Shown here piece after piece: positions 21,038-27,584 of a DNA stretch of 27,584 nt. The stretch spans positions 1 to 27,584 of the forward strand of contig JACPYZ010000069.1 of NCBI GenBank assembly GCA_016195765.1, given 5' to 3'. How positions within the stretch are numbered: the first letter of the stretch is position 1; the number at the start of each line of letters is the position of its first letter. The position numbers were made by a program, and so were the translations under genes. Below the pieces are notes generated by a model. It did not search any database. It was not told the origin of the DNA and saw only the letters and a program-made list of their open reading frames with translations. Origin of the DNA: Candidatus Curtissbacteria bacterium (lineage in GTDB: Bacteria > Patescibacteriota > Microgenomatia > Curtissbacterales > GWA2-41-24).

Positions 21038-21051
21038 TAGAGATATCAACA

Positions 21052-22104
21052 ATGGATCAAGATCTTAAACAAAAAACTCAAGATAATATAACCAAAGCCC
21101 AATCAGTCATGGTTGCGGTTTCTCCGGATTCGGGCCTTGATGGTATGGCAGCCGGCCTTGGTTTATTTTTAGCTTTCCAAAAACTTGGCAAAAGCGCCTC
21201 CATTATGGCCCAAAGCCCAACAGCTGGTGATGCCCAAAAGCTTTATGGCGTTGACCAAATTGGCAAAGCTCAGGGTGTTACTAATCTTGTTGTCACAGTC
21301 GAAAATGCCGTTGATACGGTAGACCGCGTTTCTCATTTTCTAGATGGAGACAAATTAAAACTCACGCTGCACGCATTCCCAGGCTCGACTGGTCCAACCA
21401 AAGATCAGGTATCTTTTGCCGAAGAAATGACACAACCAGACGTTATTTTTGCAATTGGCTTCACAACAGAAGATAACTTGAAACAATATGTTACTCAAGT
21501 ACAAAATATTTCCCCAAATTGTTGGCTTGTTAATATAAACACTCAAGATATGGGGCAAATATTTGCTCAACTTAACGTTTTTGACCCTAATGCTTCCAGT
21601 TTGAGTGAAATAACTGCTCAACTTATTGCCGATCTTGCTTTGCCAGTAGACGAGGATATCGCTTTTAACTTGTATGAAGGAATTTCTCAAGCAACCACCC
21701 AATTCAATCCCGGTCACGTTGGTACAAATACGTTCGAAATCGCCTCTTGGCTTATTAAGTTTGGGGCTGGTAAGGCAAGCTTTGCAGGTTCAAGCAAGCT
21801 ATCACAGACGTCATTTCAACCCCAGCCTAGACCTCAATTTCAATCACAGCCGCAGCCGCAAACCCAGCCAATTTCTAGTACTCAACCTCAGTCGTCTGCT
21901 TTTAGTCAGATGTTAAATATCGGCCAGCAAATTCCAACAGAATCCCAGACACAGCCTCAAAATCAAGCGCAACCACAGGCAATGGGAGAAGTAATAGAAA
22001 CACCAATCACACAAGTCGAAAGAGAAAAAGGTTCAAGTGGAGACGATTGGCTAAACCCGCCAAAAATCTACAGTGGCTCAAAATCCTTTGACACTAAAGA
22101 ATAA
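21052..22104 (+). CDS. Catalytically degenerate DHH-family (NrnA-like) protein
   Basis: The position after infB is where nanoRNase/pAp-phosphatase NrnA (DHH phosphoesterase) usually sits. The 350-aa product keeps the fold landmarks: an opening VAVSPDSGLDGMAAGLGLF like motif I (NPDxDxxGS), LGKSASIM, and VNINTQDMGQIFAQLNVFDPNASSLSEI. The last matches the family stretch VINIDHHxxNxxFGxxNxVDPxASSTxE, but the Asp-His-His is replaced by Asn163-Thr164-Gln165, and motif I has also lost its metal-binding spacing. It is therefore probably not a phosphoesterase. Residues after about 245 form a Gln/Pro/Ser-rich low-complexity tail. It may bind RNA or nucleotides or act as a scaffold; this is inference. 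Own promoter and leader hairpin upstream; the rpsO promoter begins within its 3' end. Confidence 0.7.
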   Translation: MDQDLKQKTQDNITKAQSVMVAVSPDSGLDGMAAGLGLFLAFQKLGKSASIMAQSPTAGDAQKLYGVDQIGKAQGVTNLVVTVENAVDTVDRVSHFLDGDKLKLTLHAFPGSTGPTKDQVSFAEEMTQPDVIFAIGFTTEDNLKQYVTQVQNISPNCWLVNINTQDMGQIFAQLNVFDPNASSLSEITAQLIADLALPVDEDIAFNLYEGISQATTQFNPGHVGTNTFEIASWLIKFGAGKASFAGSSKLSQTSFQPQPRPQFQSQPQPQTQPISSTQPQSSAFSQMLNIGQQIPTESQTQPQNQAQPQAMGEVIETPITQVEREKGSSGDDWLNPPKIYSGSKSFDTKE

Positions 22105-22116
22105 TTATTGTAATAT
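22088..22116 (+). promoter_or_regulatory. rpsO promoter
   Basis: Perfect -35 TTGACA (22088-22093), 17-bp spacer and TAATAT (22111-22116), overlapping the end of the upstream gene. Predicted start near 22123, leaving a leader of about 40 nt. Confidence 0.75.
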
Positions 22117-22124
22117 CACATGAC

Positions 22125-22166
22125 CTCTAGTCTCTATTCATAAGACTCTAGACACTAATCTAAATG
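22125..22166 (+). repeat. Degenerate heptanucleotide array in the rpsO leader
   Basis: Six 7-nt units, CTCTAGT, CTCTATT, CATAAGA, CTCTAGA, CACTAAT, CTAAATG: C at unit position 1 and A at position 5 in all six. The last unit contains the ATG. TCTAGTCT (22126-22133) can also pair with 22143-22152 with a 2-nt bulge. Confidence 0.6.
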
Positions 22167-22430
22167 GCAGCAGCAGCAGCAAAAAAACAAGTAATAGACA
22201 AGTTTAAAACTCACGAAGGTGATACCGGATCGCCAGAGGTTCAAGTGGCACTTCTATCACAAAGAATAGATACCGTCGGTCTTCACCTCAAATCTCACAA
22301 TCATGACGATCATTCAAGGCGCGGTCTACTTTCTATGATCAATCACCGCCGCAGATTACTACATTATCTTATGCGCAAAGCGCCAGACCGCTACAAGGAA
22401 ATTATAGGCAAGCTTGGACTTCCAAAGTAA
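22164..22430 (+). CDS. rpsO: 30S ribosomal protein S15
   Basis: S15 binds the central domain of 16S rRNA and forms subunit bridge B4. The 88-aa product has the conserved HEGDTGSPEVQVALLSQRI, LKSHNHDDHSRRGLLSMINHRRRLLHYL and RYKEIIGKLGL segments, with the His/Asp and Ser/Arg contacts to rRNA intact. The poly-Ala N-terminus (MAAAAAKK) is slightly unusual. The leader carries a possible hairpin; S15 autoregulates its own leader in several bacteria, each with a different RNA structure, so a similar role here is plausible but unproven. The rpsO-pnp order is conserved across bacteria. Confidence 0.97.
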   Translation: MAAAAAKKQVIDKFKTHEGDTGSPEVQVALLSQRIDTVGLHLKSHNHDDHSRRGLLSMINHRRRLLHYLMRKAPDRYKEIIGKLGLPK

Positions 22431-22447
22431 TCGCTTTATACCAAACA

Positions 22448-22477
22448 TTGCTTTTTAGAGCCTATATAAGTTATAAT
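22448..22477 (+). promoter_or_regulatory. pnp promoter
   Basis: TTGCTT (22448-22453), 18-bp spacer, TATAAT (22472-22477), just after rpsO. Predicted start near 22484, at the foot of the leader hairpin. Confidence 0.6.
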
Positions 22478-22487
22478 AAGTAAAGTT

Positions 22488-22571
22488 AAGAGGAAAAAAG
22501 GTTGTTGGAAGTTGACTAGATGTAGCCCTAGGGGCTACATGTAACCGATTTCTAACTCCCAAAAGCCTCTT
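22488..22571 (+). promoter_or_regulatory. Large structured leader of pnp
   Basis: An imperfect long hairpin: AAGAGG (22488-22493) can pair with CCTCTT (22566-22571), and the core is a perfect 9-bp stem ATGTAGCCC (22520-22528)/GGGCTACAT (22532-22540) with a 3-nt loop. In E. coli the pnp leader forms a long stem cut by RNase III and then controlled by PNPase. Whether this unrelated sequence does the same is inference. Confidence 0.6.
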
Positions 22572-22594
22572 TTACCTACAAGAAAAGTTTTACT

Positions 22595-22617
22595 GTTCTC
22601 TGCATGAGAACCTTTTT
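22595..22617 (+). terminator. Terminator-like hairpin just before pnp
   Basis: GTTCTC (22595-22600) and GAGAAC (22606-22611) form a 6-bp stem with a 5-nt loop, then a C and five T to 22617, only 5 nt before the pnp ATG. It could be an attenuator or a block to ribosome entry. Confidence 0.5.
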
Positions 22618-22622
22618 GATTG

Positions 22623-24833
22623 ATGCAAAATAAAGTTATTCGTAAAGAAATAGAACTTGGCGGACGCAAATTAAGCCTCGAAACCGGCCTACTTGCAGGT
22701 CACGCTAACGCGTCTATTCTAGCCACATATGGCGAAACTGTCGTTCTTGCAACTGCAGTAACAAAACCAGCCTCACCAGACGTTGGTTTTTTCCCACTGG
22801 CTGTAGATTTTGAAGAAAAACTTTATGCTGGTGGTAGAATCTCCAGCTCCAGATTCATCAAAAGAGAAGGTCGTCCTTCAGAAACCTCAGTTTTAACAGG
22901 AAGGCTTATCGACAGATCCATAAGACCACTATTTCCTAAAGATTTCCAAGCAGAAGTTCAAGTCATAATTACAGTTCTTTCCTTCGACGGAGAAAACGAT
23001 CCAGATGTAGTATCGCTAATTGCCGCATCTTCTGTGCTTGCGATTTCAGACATTCCATGGAACGGCCCGCTTTCTGGAATGCGTGTTGGCAAAGTAGAAG
23101 ATAAATTTGTTATCAACCCAACAATTGCTCAGTCAGCTGCTGCTTCTATGGAGATTTTAGTTGCAACCACCAAAGACGAAATAGTCATGATCGAAGCAGA
23201 AGGAAAAGAAGCTCCAGAAGCAGATGTCGCCGAAGGATTCAAAATGATTATTAAAGAAGGCCAAGCCGTTCTTGGGCTAATTAACGAAATGGTAAAAGAA
23301 GTAGGCAAGGAAAAAATGGAGTATGAAGTTGCCAAACTAGACCCTAAGGTTGAAGAAAAAATTAAGTCCTATATAGAGAAAAATATCATGGCTACTTTCG
23401 AAAAAGACAGCCTGGACGATGGTTGGTTTGGCAAAACATTAAAAATTCTAGAAGAAGAGTTTATCGAAAAAGCGCCAGACGAAGAAAAAGTCCATGGTAA
23501 GGTTTTGGCAAGCATGCTGGAAGATGCATCTACTCAAAAGCTTAGAGACGATATTTTGGTTAACAAAAAACGACCAGACGGAAGAAAACCAGACGAAATC
23601 AGGGAAATTTTCATAAAAGTACCAGTTCTTCCTAGAACCCATGGTTCGGCAATTTTTCAAAGAGGCGAAACTCAAGTTCTCTCGATAGCGACGCTTGCAT
23701 CACCCTCGCTGGAACAATTAATAGAAGGCATGTATGGCGAAAGCAAAAGAAGTTACATGCACCATTACAACTTCCCGCCATATTCATCTGGCGAAGTTAA
23801 AAGAATGGGCTCACCCGGCCGTCGCGAAATTGGCCATGGTGCACTGGCAGAAAAAGCCTTGCTTCCAATGATCCCGTCACAAGATAAGTTTCCTTACACC
23901 ATTAGAGTTGTTTCAGAGTGTTTATCCTCAGCCGGATCAACATCTCAAGCATCAGTCTGCGGCTCAACTTTGGCATTGATGGATGCCGGGGTTCCCCTAA
24001 TAAACCCTGTTGCCGGTATTTCAATCGGCCTAATAACAGACGCCAAAGATAAAGGTAAATACGTTTTAATCACAGATATTGCCTATCAAGAAGATTCTCA
24101 AGGAGACATGGATTTTAAGGTCGCTGGTACTAAAAATGGCGTTACCGCGATTCAAATGGATATAAAACTGGATGGAATCTCCTTAAAAATTGCCGAAGAA
24201 GCATTGGAAAAAGCAAAAGTAGCCAGACTCGCAATTCTAGAAAAAATGCTAGAAGCAATCCCTGCTTCAAGAGAGAAAGTTTCACCGCATGCACCAACTG
24301 TTATTCTCATTAAAATCGATCCAAGCAAAATCGGCGAAGTTATCGGTTCCGGTGGCAGAACCATCAATAAGATCATTGCCGAAACTGGTTCTCAAATAGA
24401 TATTAACGATGAAGGAACCGTCACAATTAGTGGTACAGATCCAGAAGCGTGCCAAAAGGCGGCAAAATGGGTAGAGGGCATCGTCAAAGAACCAGAACCA
24501 GGCGAAGTTTTCGAAGGACCAGTTAAGCGAATCTTGCCATTTGGTGCCATGGTCGAAATAATGCCAGGCAAAGAAGGCTTGGTCCACATTAGTAAACTGG
24601 CCAATCATCGGGTCGAAAAAGTAGAAGATGTTGTAAATGTCGGTGATATCGTAAAAGTAAAAGTTGCAGAGATAGATGATATGGGCAGAGTTAACTTAGC
24701 CATGGAAAATGTTGACACTACTGCAAAACGCGAAGATGCCAGGGGCAGTGGTGGTGGCGGTTATCGCGGTTCAGATAGGCGCAGTGGTGGTGGATTTGAC
24801 CGCAACAGACGCCCTCCAAGAAAAAGGTTCTAA
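22623..24833 (+). CDS. pnp: Polyribonucleotide nucleotidyltransferase (PNPase)
   Basis: Phosphorolytic 3'-5' exoribonuclease of mRNA decay. The 736-aa product has two RNase PH-like cores (first with SSRFIKREGRPSE, second with RPDGRKPDEIR, then RTHGSAIFQRGETQVL, SVCGSTLALMDAG and EDSQGDMDFKVAGT with catalytic Asp residues), the helical linker, a KH domain (SKIGEVIGSGGRTINKIIAETG) and an S1 domain (GPVKRILPFGAMVEIMPGKEGLVHISKL). It ends in an Arg/Gly-rich tail, an RNA-binding type extension. An in-frame TTG lies at 22620; the ATG at 22623 is preferred. The leader is highly structured and has its own promoter, which suggests autoregulation. The stop abuts the next gene's ATG. Confidence 0.98.
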   Translation: MQNKVIRKEIELGGRKLSLETGLLAGHANASILATYGETVVLATAVTKPASPDVGFFPLAVDFEEKLYAGGRISSSRFIKREGRPSETSVLTGRLIDRSIRPLFPKDFQAEVQVIITVLSFDGENDPDVVSLIAASSVLAISDIPWNGPLSGMRVGKVEDKFVINPTIAQSAAASMEILVATTKDEIVMIEAEGKEAPEADVAEGFKMIIKEGQAVLGLINEMVKEVGKEKMEYEVAKLDPKVEEKIKSYIEKNIMATFEKDSLDDGWFGKTLKILEEEFIEKAPDEEKVHGKVLASMLEDASTQKLRDDILVNKKRPDGRKPDEIREIFIKVPVLPRTHGSAIFQRGETQVLSIATLASPSLEQLIEGMYGESKRSYMHHYNFPPYSSGEVKRMGSPGRREIGHGALAEKALLPMIPSQDKFPYTIRVVSECLSSAGSTSQASVCGSTLALMDAGVPLINPVAGISIGLITDAKDKGKYVLITDIAYQEDSQGDMDFKVAGTKNGVTAIQMDIKLDGISLKIAEEALEKAKVARLAILEKMLEAIPASREKVSPHAPTVILIKIDPSKIGEVIGSGGRTINKIIAETGSQIDINDEGTVTISGTDPEACQKAAKWVEGIVKEPEPGEVFEGPVKRILPFGAMVEIMPGKEGLVHISKLANHRVEKVEDVVNVGDIVKVKVAEIDDMGRVNLAMENVDTTAKREDARGSGGGGYRGSDRRSGGGFDRNRRPPRKRF

Positions 24834-25781
24834 ATGCTGCGTTACCCAAAATACGCTTTGGGTCTTTTGATAACAGCAGCAGTTGTGCTTTTTTTAATAA
24901 TTTCCTTTTTCTTTACAAAAAAAACCAACGTTTCTAAATTTAATCTAAGCTCGGAAAATAACAAGTTTCGCCTGCAATTTAATATTTCTCAAAAAGACCA
25001 AAATAATTTTGCTAAGTTTTTAGAAAATGTCTCACTTCCTTCAAATACAGAAAAAGGTATTACTTTTGGCCTTGATGCAACCTCTTCTGCCATCCTTAAT
25101 TTCCAAACACCAATAGAAGGTCAATTGAATCTATCGGCGACAAAAATTACGACAACAGGTAATCTTAACTTTCCACTCGTAACCAAAAATATTTCGAGTG
25201 AATCTTTTCTCTTTCCAAAAAACTTAAGTTTTGCCATAGCTGGGCCCAATCTTGGCGCTAGTGCTGCAACTTATCTCAATCTGCCACCAAAAGTAAAAGC
25301 AACAATAGAAGAAAACAGCGCAAGTGGTGGGCAAATACTTGCTTTCTTTGGACAAGCAGTAGACGGCGTATATATTTTCAAAACTGGGAACTTTGATATT
25401 GAATCGTTTAAAGATGCAAATCCTCAAGGCGGCCTTGTTTACAAGGAAGAAACAACAGAAAATACAAAATTCTCGCTGATTAATAATCTTGCTTCGTTTC
25501 AAGTAGGAGACTGGACAATTATGGCAAGTTCTCTCGAAAACGCCAAAACAATGCTTGCCCAACAAAAAGATCCAAAAGATTCAATCTATTTTCCACCCCA
25601 AACAGGCTCGACAACACCAACTATTGCTTTACTTTTTCAAAACCCAGTTCCAGAACAATTGCTATCAACAATATTTGGCAACAAAGAAAAAATTCCCGCC
25701 TTTCTTGCTAATATTCAAAAGATAGATTTTGCTGCAAAAAATCAAAGTTTTAATTTAACCGTTACGGCAAGAGATAAGTAG
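24834..25781 (+). CDS. Membrane-anchored protein of unknown function
   Basis: A 315-aa product I do not recognise. It has a short basic N-terminus (MLRYPKYAL), one transmembrane segment at about residues 9-28, the basic cluster KKTN, and then a long, polar, beta-rich domain without cysteines. Short motifs such as TFGLDATSSAILNFQTPIEG and NLASFQVGDWTIMASSLENA hint at repeated beta structure, loosely like DUF3352 proteins, but this is weak. By the charge rule the bulk should be outside the membrane. The ATG is immediately after the pnp stop with no gap, so it is probably translated from the pnp mRNA. Confidence 0.7.
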   Translation: MLRYPKYALGLLITAAVVLFLIISFFFTKKTNVSKFNLSSENNKFRLQFNISQKDQNNFAKFLENVSLPSNTEKGITFGLDATSSAILNFQTPIEGQLNLSATKITTTGNLNFPLVTKNISSESFLFPKNLSFAIAGPNLGASAATYLNLPPKVKATIEENSASGGQILAFFGQAVDGVYIFKTGNFDIESFKDANPQGGLVYKEETTENTKFSLINNLASFQVGDWTIMASSLENAKTMLAQQKDPKDSIYFPPQTGSTTPTIALLFQNPVPEQLLSTIFGNKEKIPAFLANIQKIDFAAKNQSFNLTVTARDK

Positions 25782-25807
25782 TCTTGGCGTGATATCATAA
25801 ACCTCAC

Positions 25808-26866
25808 ATGCCTACTGCTCAGTACGAAGACATTCAGCTTTTAGAAACTAAGCTCCAAAACGCCAAGCTCCCCACAGATTTAAAACAAAAAGCCTTAGCC
25901 CAAGTAGAGCGCTTAGTCCGCATGGTCGCCAATCAAGGCTACTCACAAGAATATGATTCTACTGCTCGTTATATAGACTGGATTGTTTCCCTGCCTTGGG
26001 ATAAACGCAGTTTAGATCCTGTAAATTTAGAAAACGCTAAAAAAGTCTTAGATTCAAACCATTATGGTTTGGAATCAATAAAAGAAAGAATACTAGAATT
26101 TTTAGCAGTTTCTGCGCTCAAAAATAAACAGGCTCAAGTAGAAACAGAAAATTCTAAAGCACCCGCTATTTTGCTTTTAGGTTTAGTCGGAACTGGCAAA
26201 ACTACAATGGCCTATTCAATTGCTCAGGCCCTGGGTCGTAAATTCGGCAGAATTCCTATGGGAGGAATGGGAGATGCCCTTCAGCTGCGTGGTCGTGCCC
26301 GCGCATATCCAGATGCTGAACCCGGACAAATTGTCAAAACTATTCGCCGTGCTCAAACAATGAACCCAGTTATTCTTCTTGACGAAATTGATCGTGTCAC
26401 AGACGAAGCGAGAGCCGACATTATGGGCGTTTTAGTAGAACTTTTAGATCCCGAACAAAATAACAATTTCCTGGACCATTATCTTGATTACCCTGTAAAT
26501 CTTTCAGAAGTTCTTTTTATTGCAACTGCCAACAACACAGGTGGTATCGCAACTGCTGTTTTAGATCGTCTGGAAGTAGTCGAAATGCCCAGCTATTCCG
26601 ATCAACAAAAAGTCACAATTGGCAAAGAATACCTGCTTCCTCGCGCCATAAAAACTAATGGCCTAACAGATCAAGACATCGCTTTTGACCAAAACGTTTG
26701 GGAACAAATTGTCCGTCCGCTTGGATTTGATGCTGGCATGCGCACGCTAGATAGAACCATATCGGGTATTTGTCGCAAAGTGGCGAAATTAAAAGTCGAG
26801 GGCCAATTAAAAGAGAAGCTTACAATTACCGTCGCAAACATCAAACAGTATACCCCAAGTTGGTAA
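25808..26866 (+). CDS. Lon-like AAA+ ATPase without protease domain
   Basis: The 352-aa protein corresponds to the helical and AAA+ parts of Lon: a coiled-coil/helical lead with DSTARYIDWIVSLPWDKRS (Lon: YLDWLLxLPW), Walker A GLVGTGKT (residues 125-132), Walker B VILLDEID (188-195), sensor 1 ATANN (242), Arg finger region VLDRLEVVEMP (254) and sensor 2 GMRTLDR (312). It stops at ITVANIKQYTPSW, exactly where Lon would enter its protease domain, so the Ser-Lys dyad is absent. The N-terminal substrate-binding domain is also missing. The pore loop reads AYPDAEPGQ where Lon has TYVGAMPGR. It is likely an unfoldase or remodelling ATPase rather than a protease; partner unknown. No remnant of a protease domain is seen in the 150 nt after the stop. 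Confidence 0.88.
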   Translation: MPTAQYEDIQLLETKLQNAKLPTDLKQKALAQVERLVRMVANQGYSQEYDSTARYIDWIVSLPWDKRSLDPVNLENAKKVLDSNHYGLESIKERILEFLAVSALKNKQAQVETENSKAPAILLLGLVGTGKTTMAYSIAQALGRKFGRIPMGGMGDALQLRGRARAYPDAEPGQIVKTIRRAQTMNPVILLDEIDRVTDEARADIMGVLVELLDPEQNNNFLDHYLDYPVNLSEVLFIATANNTGGIATAVLDRLEVVEMPSYSDQQKVTIGKEYLLPRAIKTNGLTDQDIAFDQNVWEQIVRPLGFDAGMRTLDRTISGICRKVAKLKVEGQLKEKLTITVANIKQYTPSW

Positions 26867-26899
26867 ATTAGACCCATAGTAGCATTTTCTTAAAATCTA

Positions 26900-26908
26900 T
26901 GCTATATT
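26900..26908 (+). promoter_or_regulatory. ftsK extended -10 promoter candidate
   Basis: TGC-TATATT (26900-26908) forms an extended -10 with no convincing -35. Predicted leader about 100 nt, the longest in the window. Confidence 0.4.
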
Positions 26909-26938
26909 TACCGAAGCTGTTGTAACTTGGGAAATACC

Positions 26939-26959
26939 AACTTTCTGTTCAAGAAAGTT
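26939..26959 (+). promoter_or_regulatory. Hairpin in the ftsK leader
   Basis: AACTTTCT (26939-26946) and AGAAAGTT (26952-26959) form a perfect 8-bp stem with a 5-nt loop. No T tract follows, so it is probably not a terminator. Confidence 0.55.
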
Positions 26960-26967
26960 TATATTCC

Positions 26968-27003
26968 TATATACTTTGTACTTTTGTACTTTGTACAATT
27001 AAC
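26968..27003 (+). repeat. Heptanucleotide array in the ftsK leader
   Basis: TATATAC, TTTGTAC, TTTGTAC, TTTGTAC, AATTAAC as 7-nt units, with a single extra T at 26982 after the second unit. Three core copies are identical and all five end in AC. Confidence 0.7.
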
Positions 27004-27017
27004 TTATCAGCTTGCCC

Positions 27018-27584
27018 ATGGCCAGACGTCGTCGCAGAACCAGAAATTTAGGTGGTGGTAATCCACCAATTGCACTCGAAAAAAAGACTATAAAAACAAT
27101 TCTCGGAATTGGTGTTATCGGTTTTGCAATCCTTCTCTTAATTTCCTTTTTTAACCAAAGCGGAGTTTTACTGTCAATCCGCGATCCGTTTTATAAATAT
27201 TTTGGCGCTGGCATTATTTTTGTTCCAGCTGTTTTAGTCTTAATTAGCCTTCCACTTTTATCTCTCCATAATCGTCTAACGAAAATCAATGTTATTTTTG
27301 GCTCAATTGGAGCCCTCTTATCATTTATTGGCCTGGTTGGCATTTTTTCTGATGAGTTTGGTGGAAAACTAGGCATGATTTTAGCAAGTACCCTCAGTTC
27401 GTTTGTCACACCAATTGGCACTTTTTTCATTCTTTTACTTACGATAATTGTTAGCGTTGTAGTTGCTGCCAACACAAGCTTAAATGATGCAGTTGGGGCA
27501 ATTGCTGCAGTTTTCAAGGCAATAGCTCACGGATTAGGTGCCGTTAAATCAAAAATATTTAAAAAACCAGAACCCAAGTTTGCC
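27018..27584 (+). CDS. ftsK: FtsK/SpoIIIE-like DNA translocase, N-terminal membrane region, cut by window edge
   Basis: The visible 189 residues start with a strongly basic MARRRRRTRN, then four hydrophobic segments (about residues 27-45, 57-78, 86-107 and 118-146), and then a basic stretch with HGLGAVKSKIFKKPEPK entering the linker. This is the arrangement of FtsK-family septal DNA translocases: four membrane helices, a linker, then the RecA-like motor, which would lie beyond the window. Because the motor is not seen, the identity rests on topology and start pattern. FtsK coordinates chromosome segregation with septation. No Shine-Dalgarno is seen before the ATG; the leader holds a hairpin and a heptamer array. 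Confidence 0.72.
   Translation, partial: MARRRRRTRNLGGGNPPIALEKKTIKTILGIGVIGFAILLLISFFNQSGVLLSIRDPFYKYFGAGIIFVPAVLVLISLPLLSLHNRLTKINVIFGSIGALLSFIGLVGIFSDEFGGKLGMILASTLSSFVTPIGTFFILLLTIIVSVVVAANTSLNDAVGAIAAVFKAIAHGLGAVKSKIFKKPEPKFA

Noticed and set aside
1..27584. tRNA, rRNA, insertion sequence, phage or CRISPR elements
   Set aside because: I saw no CCA-ended cloverleaf, rRNA segment, transposase motif, terminal repeats or repeat-spacer array; I cannot run a covariance search, so a divergent tRNA could be missed.

Overview
This window looks like a stretch of chromosome from a small-genome, AT-rich bacterium of the Patescibacteria/CPR radiation, most likely Microgenomates-like. That is inferred from several traits together: unusually short versions of core proteins (triosephosphate isomerase 220 aa, HrcA 240 aa, IF2 476 aa with almost no N-terminal region), very tight gene spacing, many tiny membrane proteins, an M32 carboxypeptidase, a DUF378 protein and a Lon-type ATPase without a protease. 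TGA behaves as a stop codon (trxA, dnaJ), which argues against the code-25 lineages. There is no tRNA, rRNA, CRISPR array, transposase or phage module.

Layout. 1-1197 (-): 5' two-thirds of a UvrD/PcrA helicase, divergent from a trxA-tpiA-LytR/CpsA/Psr operon (1280-3357). 3363-3924 (-): a 77-aa sortase-substrate-like peptide and rpsT. 4094-6062 (+): murJ and a DUF378 membrane protein with a perfect Shine-Dalgarno. 6172-10610: lepA, a convergent shortened SRPBCC-like gene (-), a double-DUF4389 membrane protein and an M32 carboxypeptidase. 10621-15985: a CIRCE-controlled heat-shock operon, hrcA-grpE-dnaK-DUF6941-ORF69-dnaJ-B3/4-domain protein, then two tiny genes and an isolated threonine synthase (thrC). 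18035-26866: information-processing genes nusA-infB-(catalytically degenerate DHH protein)-rpsO-pnp-membrane protein-Lon-like ATPase. 27018-end: N-terminal membrane part of an FtsK-like translocase.

How the parts relate. The nusA-infB-DHH-rpsO-pnp order is the classic bacterial transcription/translation/RNA-decay cluster, with rbfA and truB absent here and the DHH protein lacking its catalytic Asp-His-His. LCP protein, MurJ, the LPxAG peptide and FtsK belong to the cell envelope and division. HrcA, GrpE, DnaK and a zinc-finger-less DnaJ form the stress module, interleaved with two small conserved or unknown proteins.

Regulation. Many starts have an extended -10 box (TGnTAnnnT) 6-18 nt upstream of the start codon and no Shine-Dalgarno, which predicts leaderless or nearly leaderless mRNAs. 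Only dnaK and the DUF378 gene have strong ribosome-binding sites. Other regulatory structure includes a CIRCE element, two divergent-promoter inverted repeats, a promoter-plus-terminator arrangement ahead of nusA, a structured pnp leader, and 7-bp-period repeat arrays ahead of nusA, rpsO and ftsK and inside lepA. All functional statements rest on reading motifs; no database search was possible.
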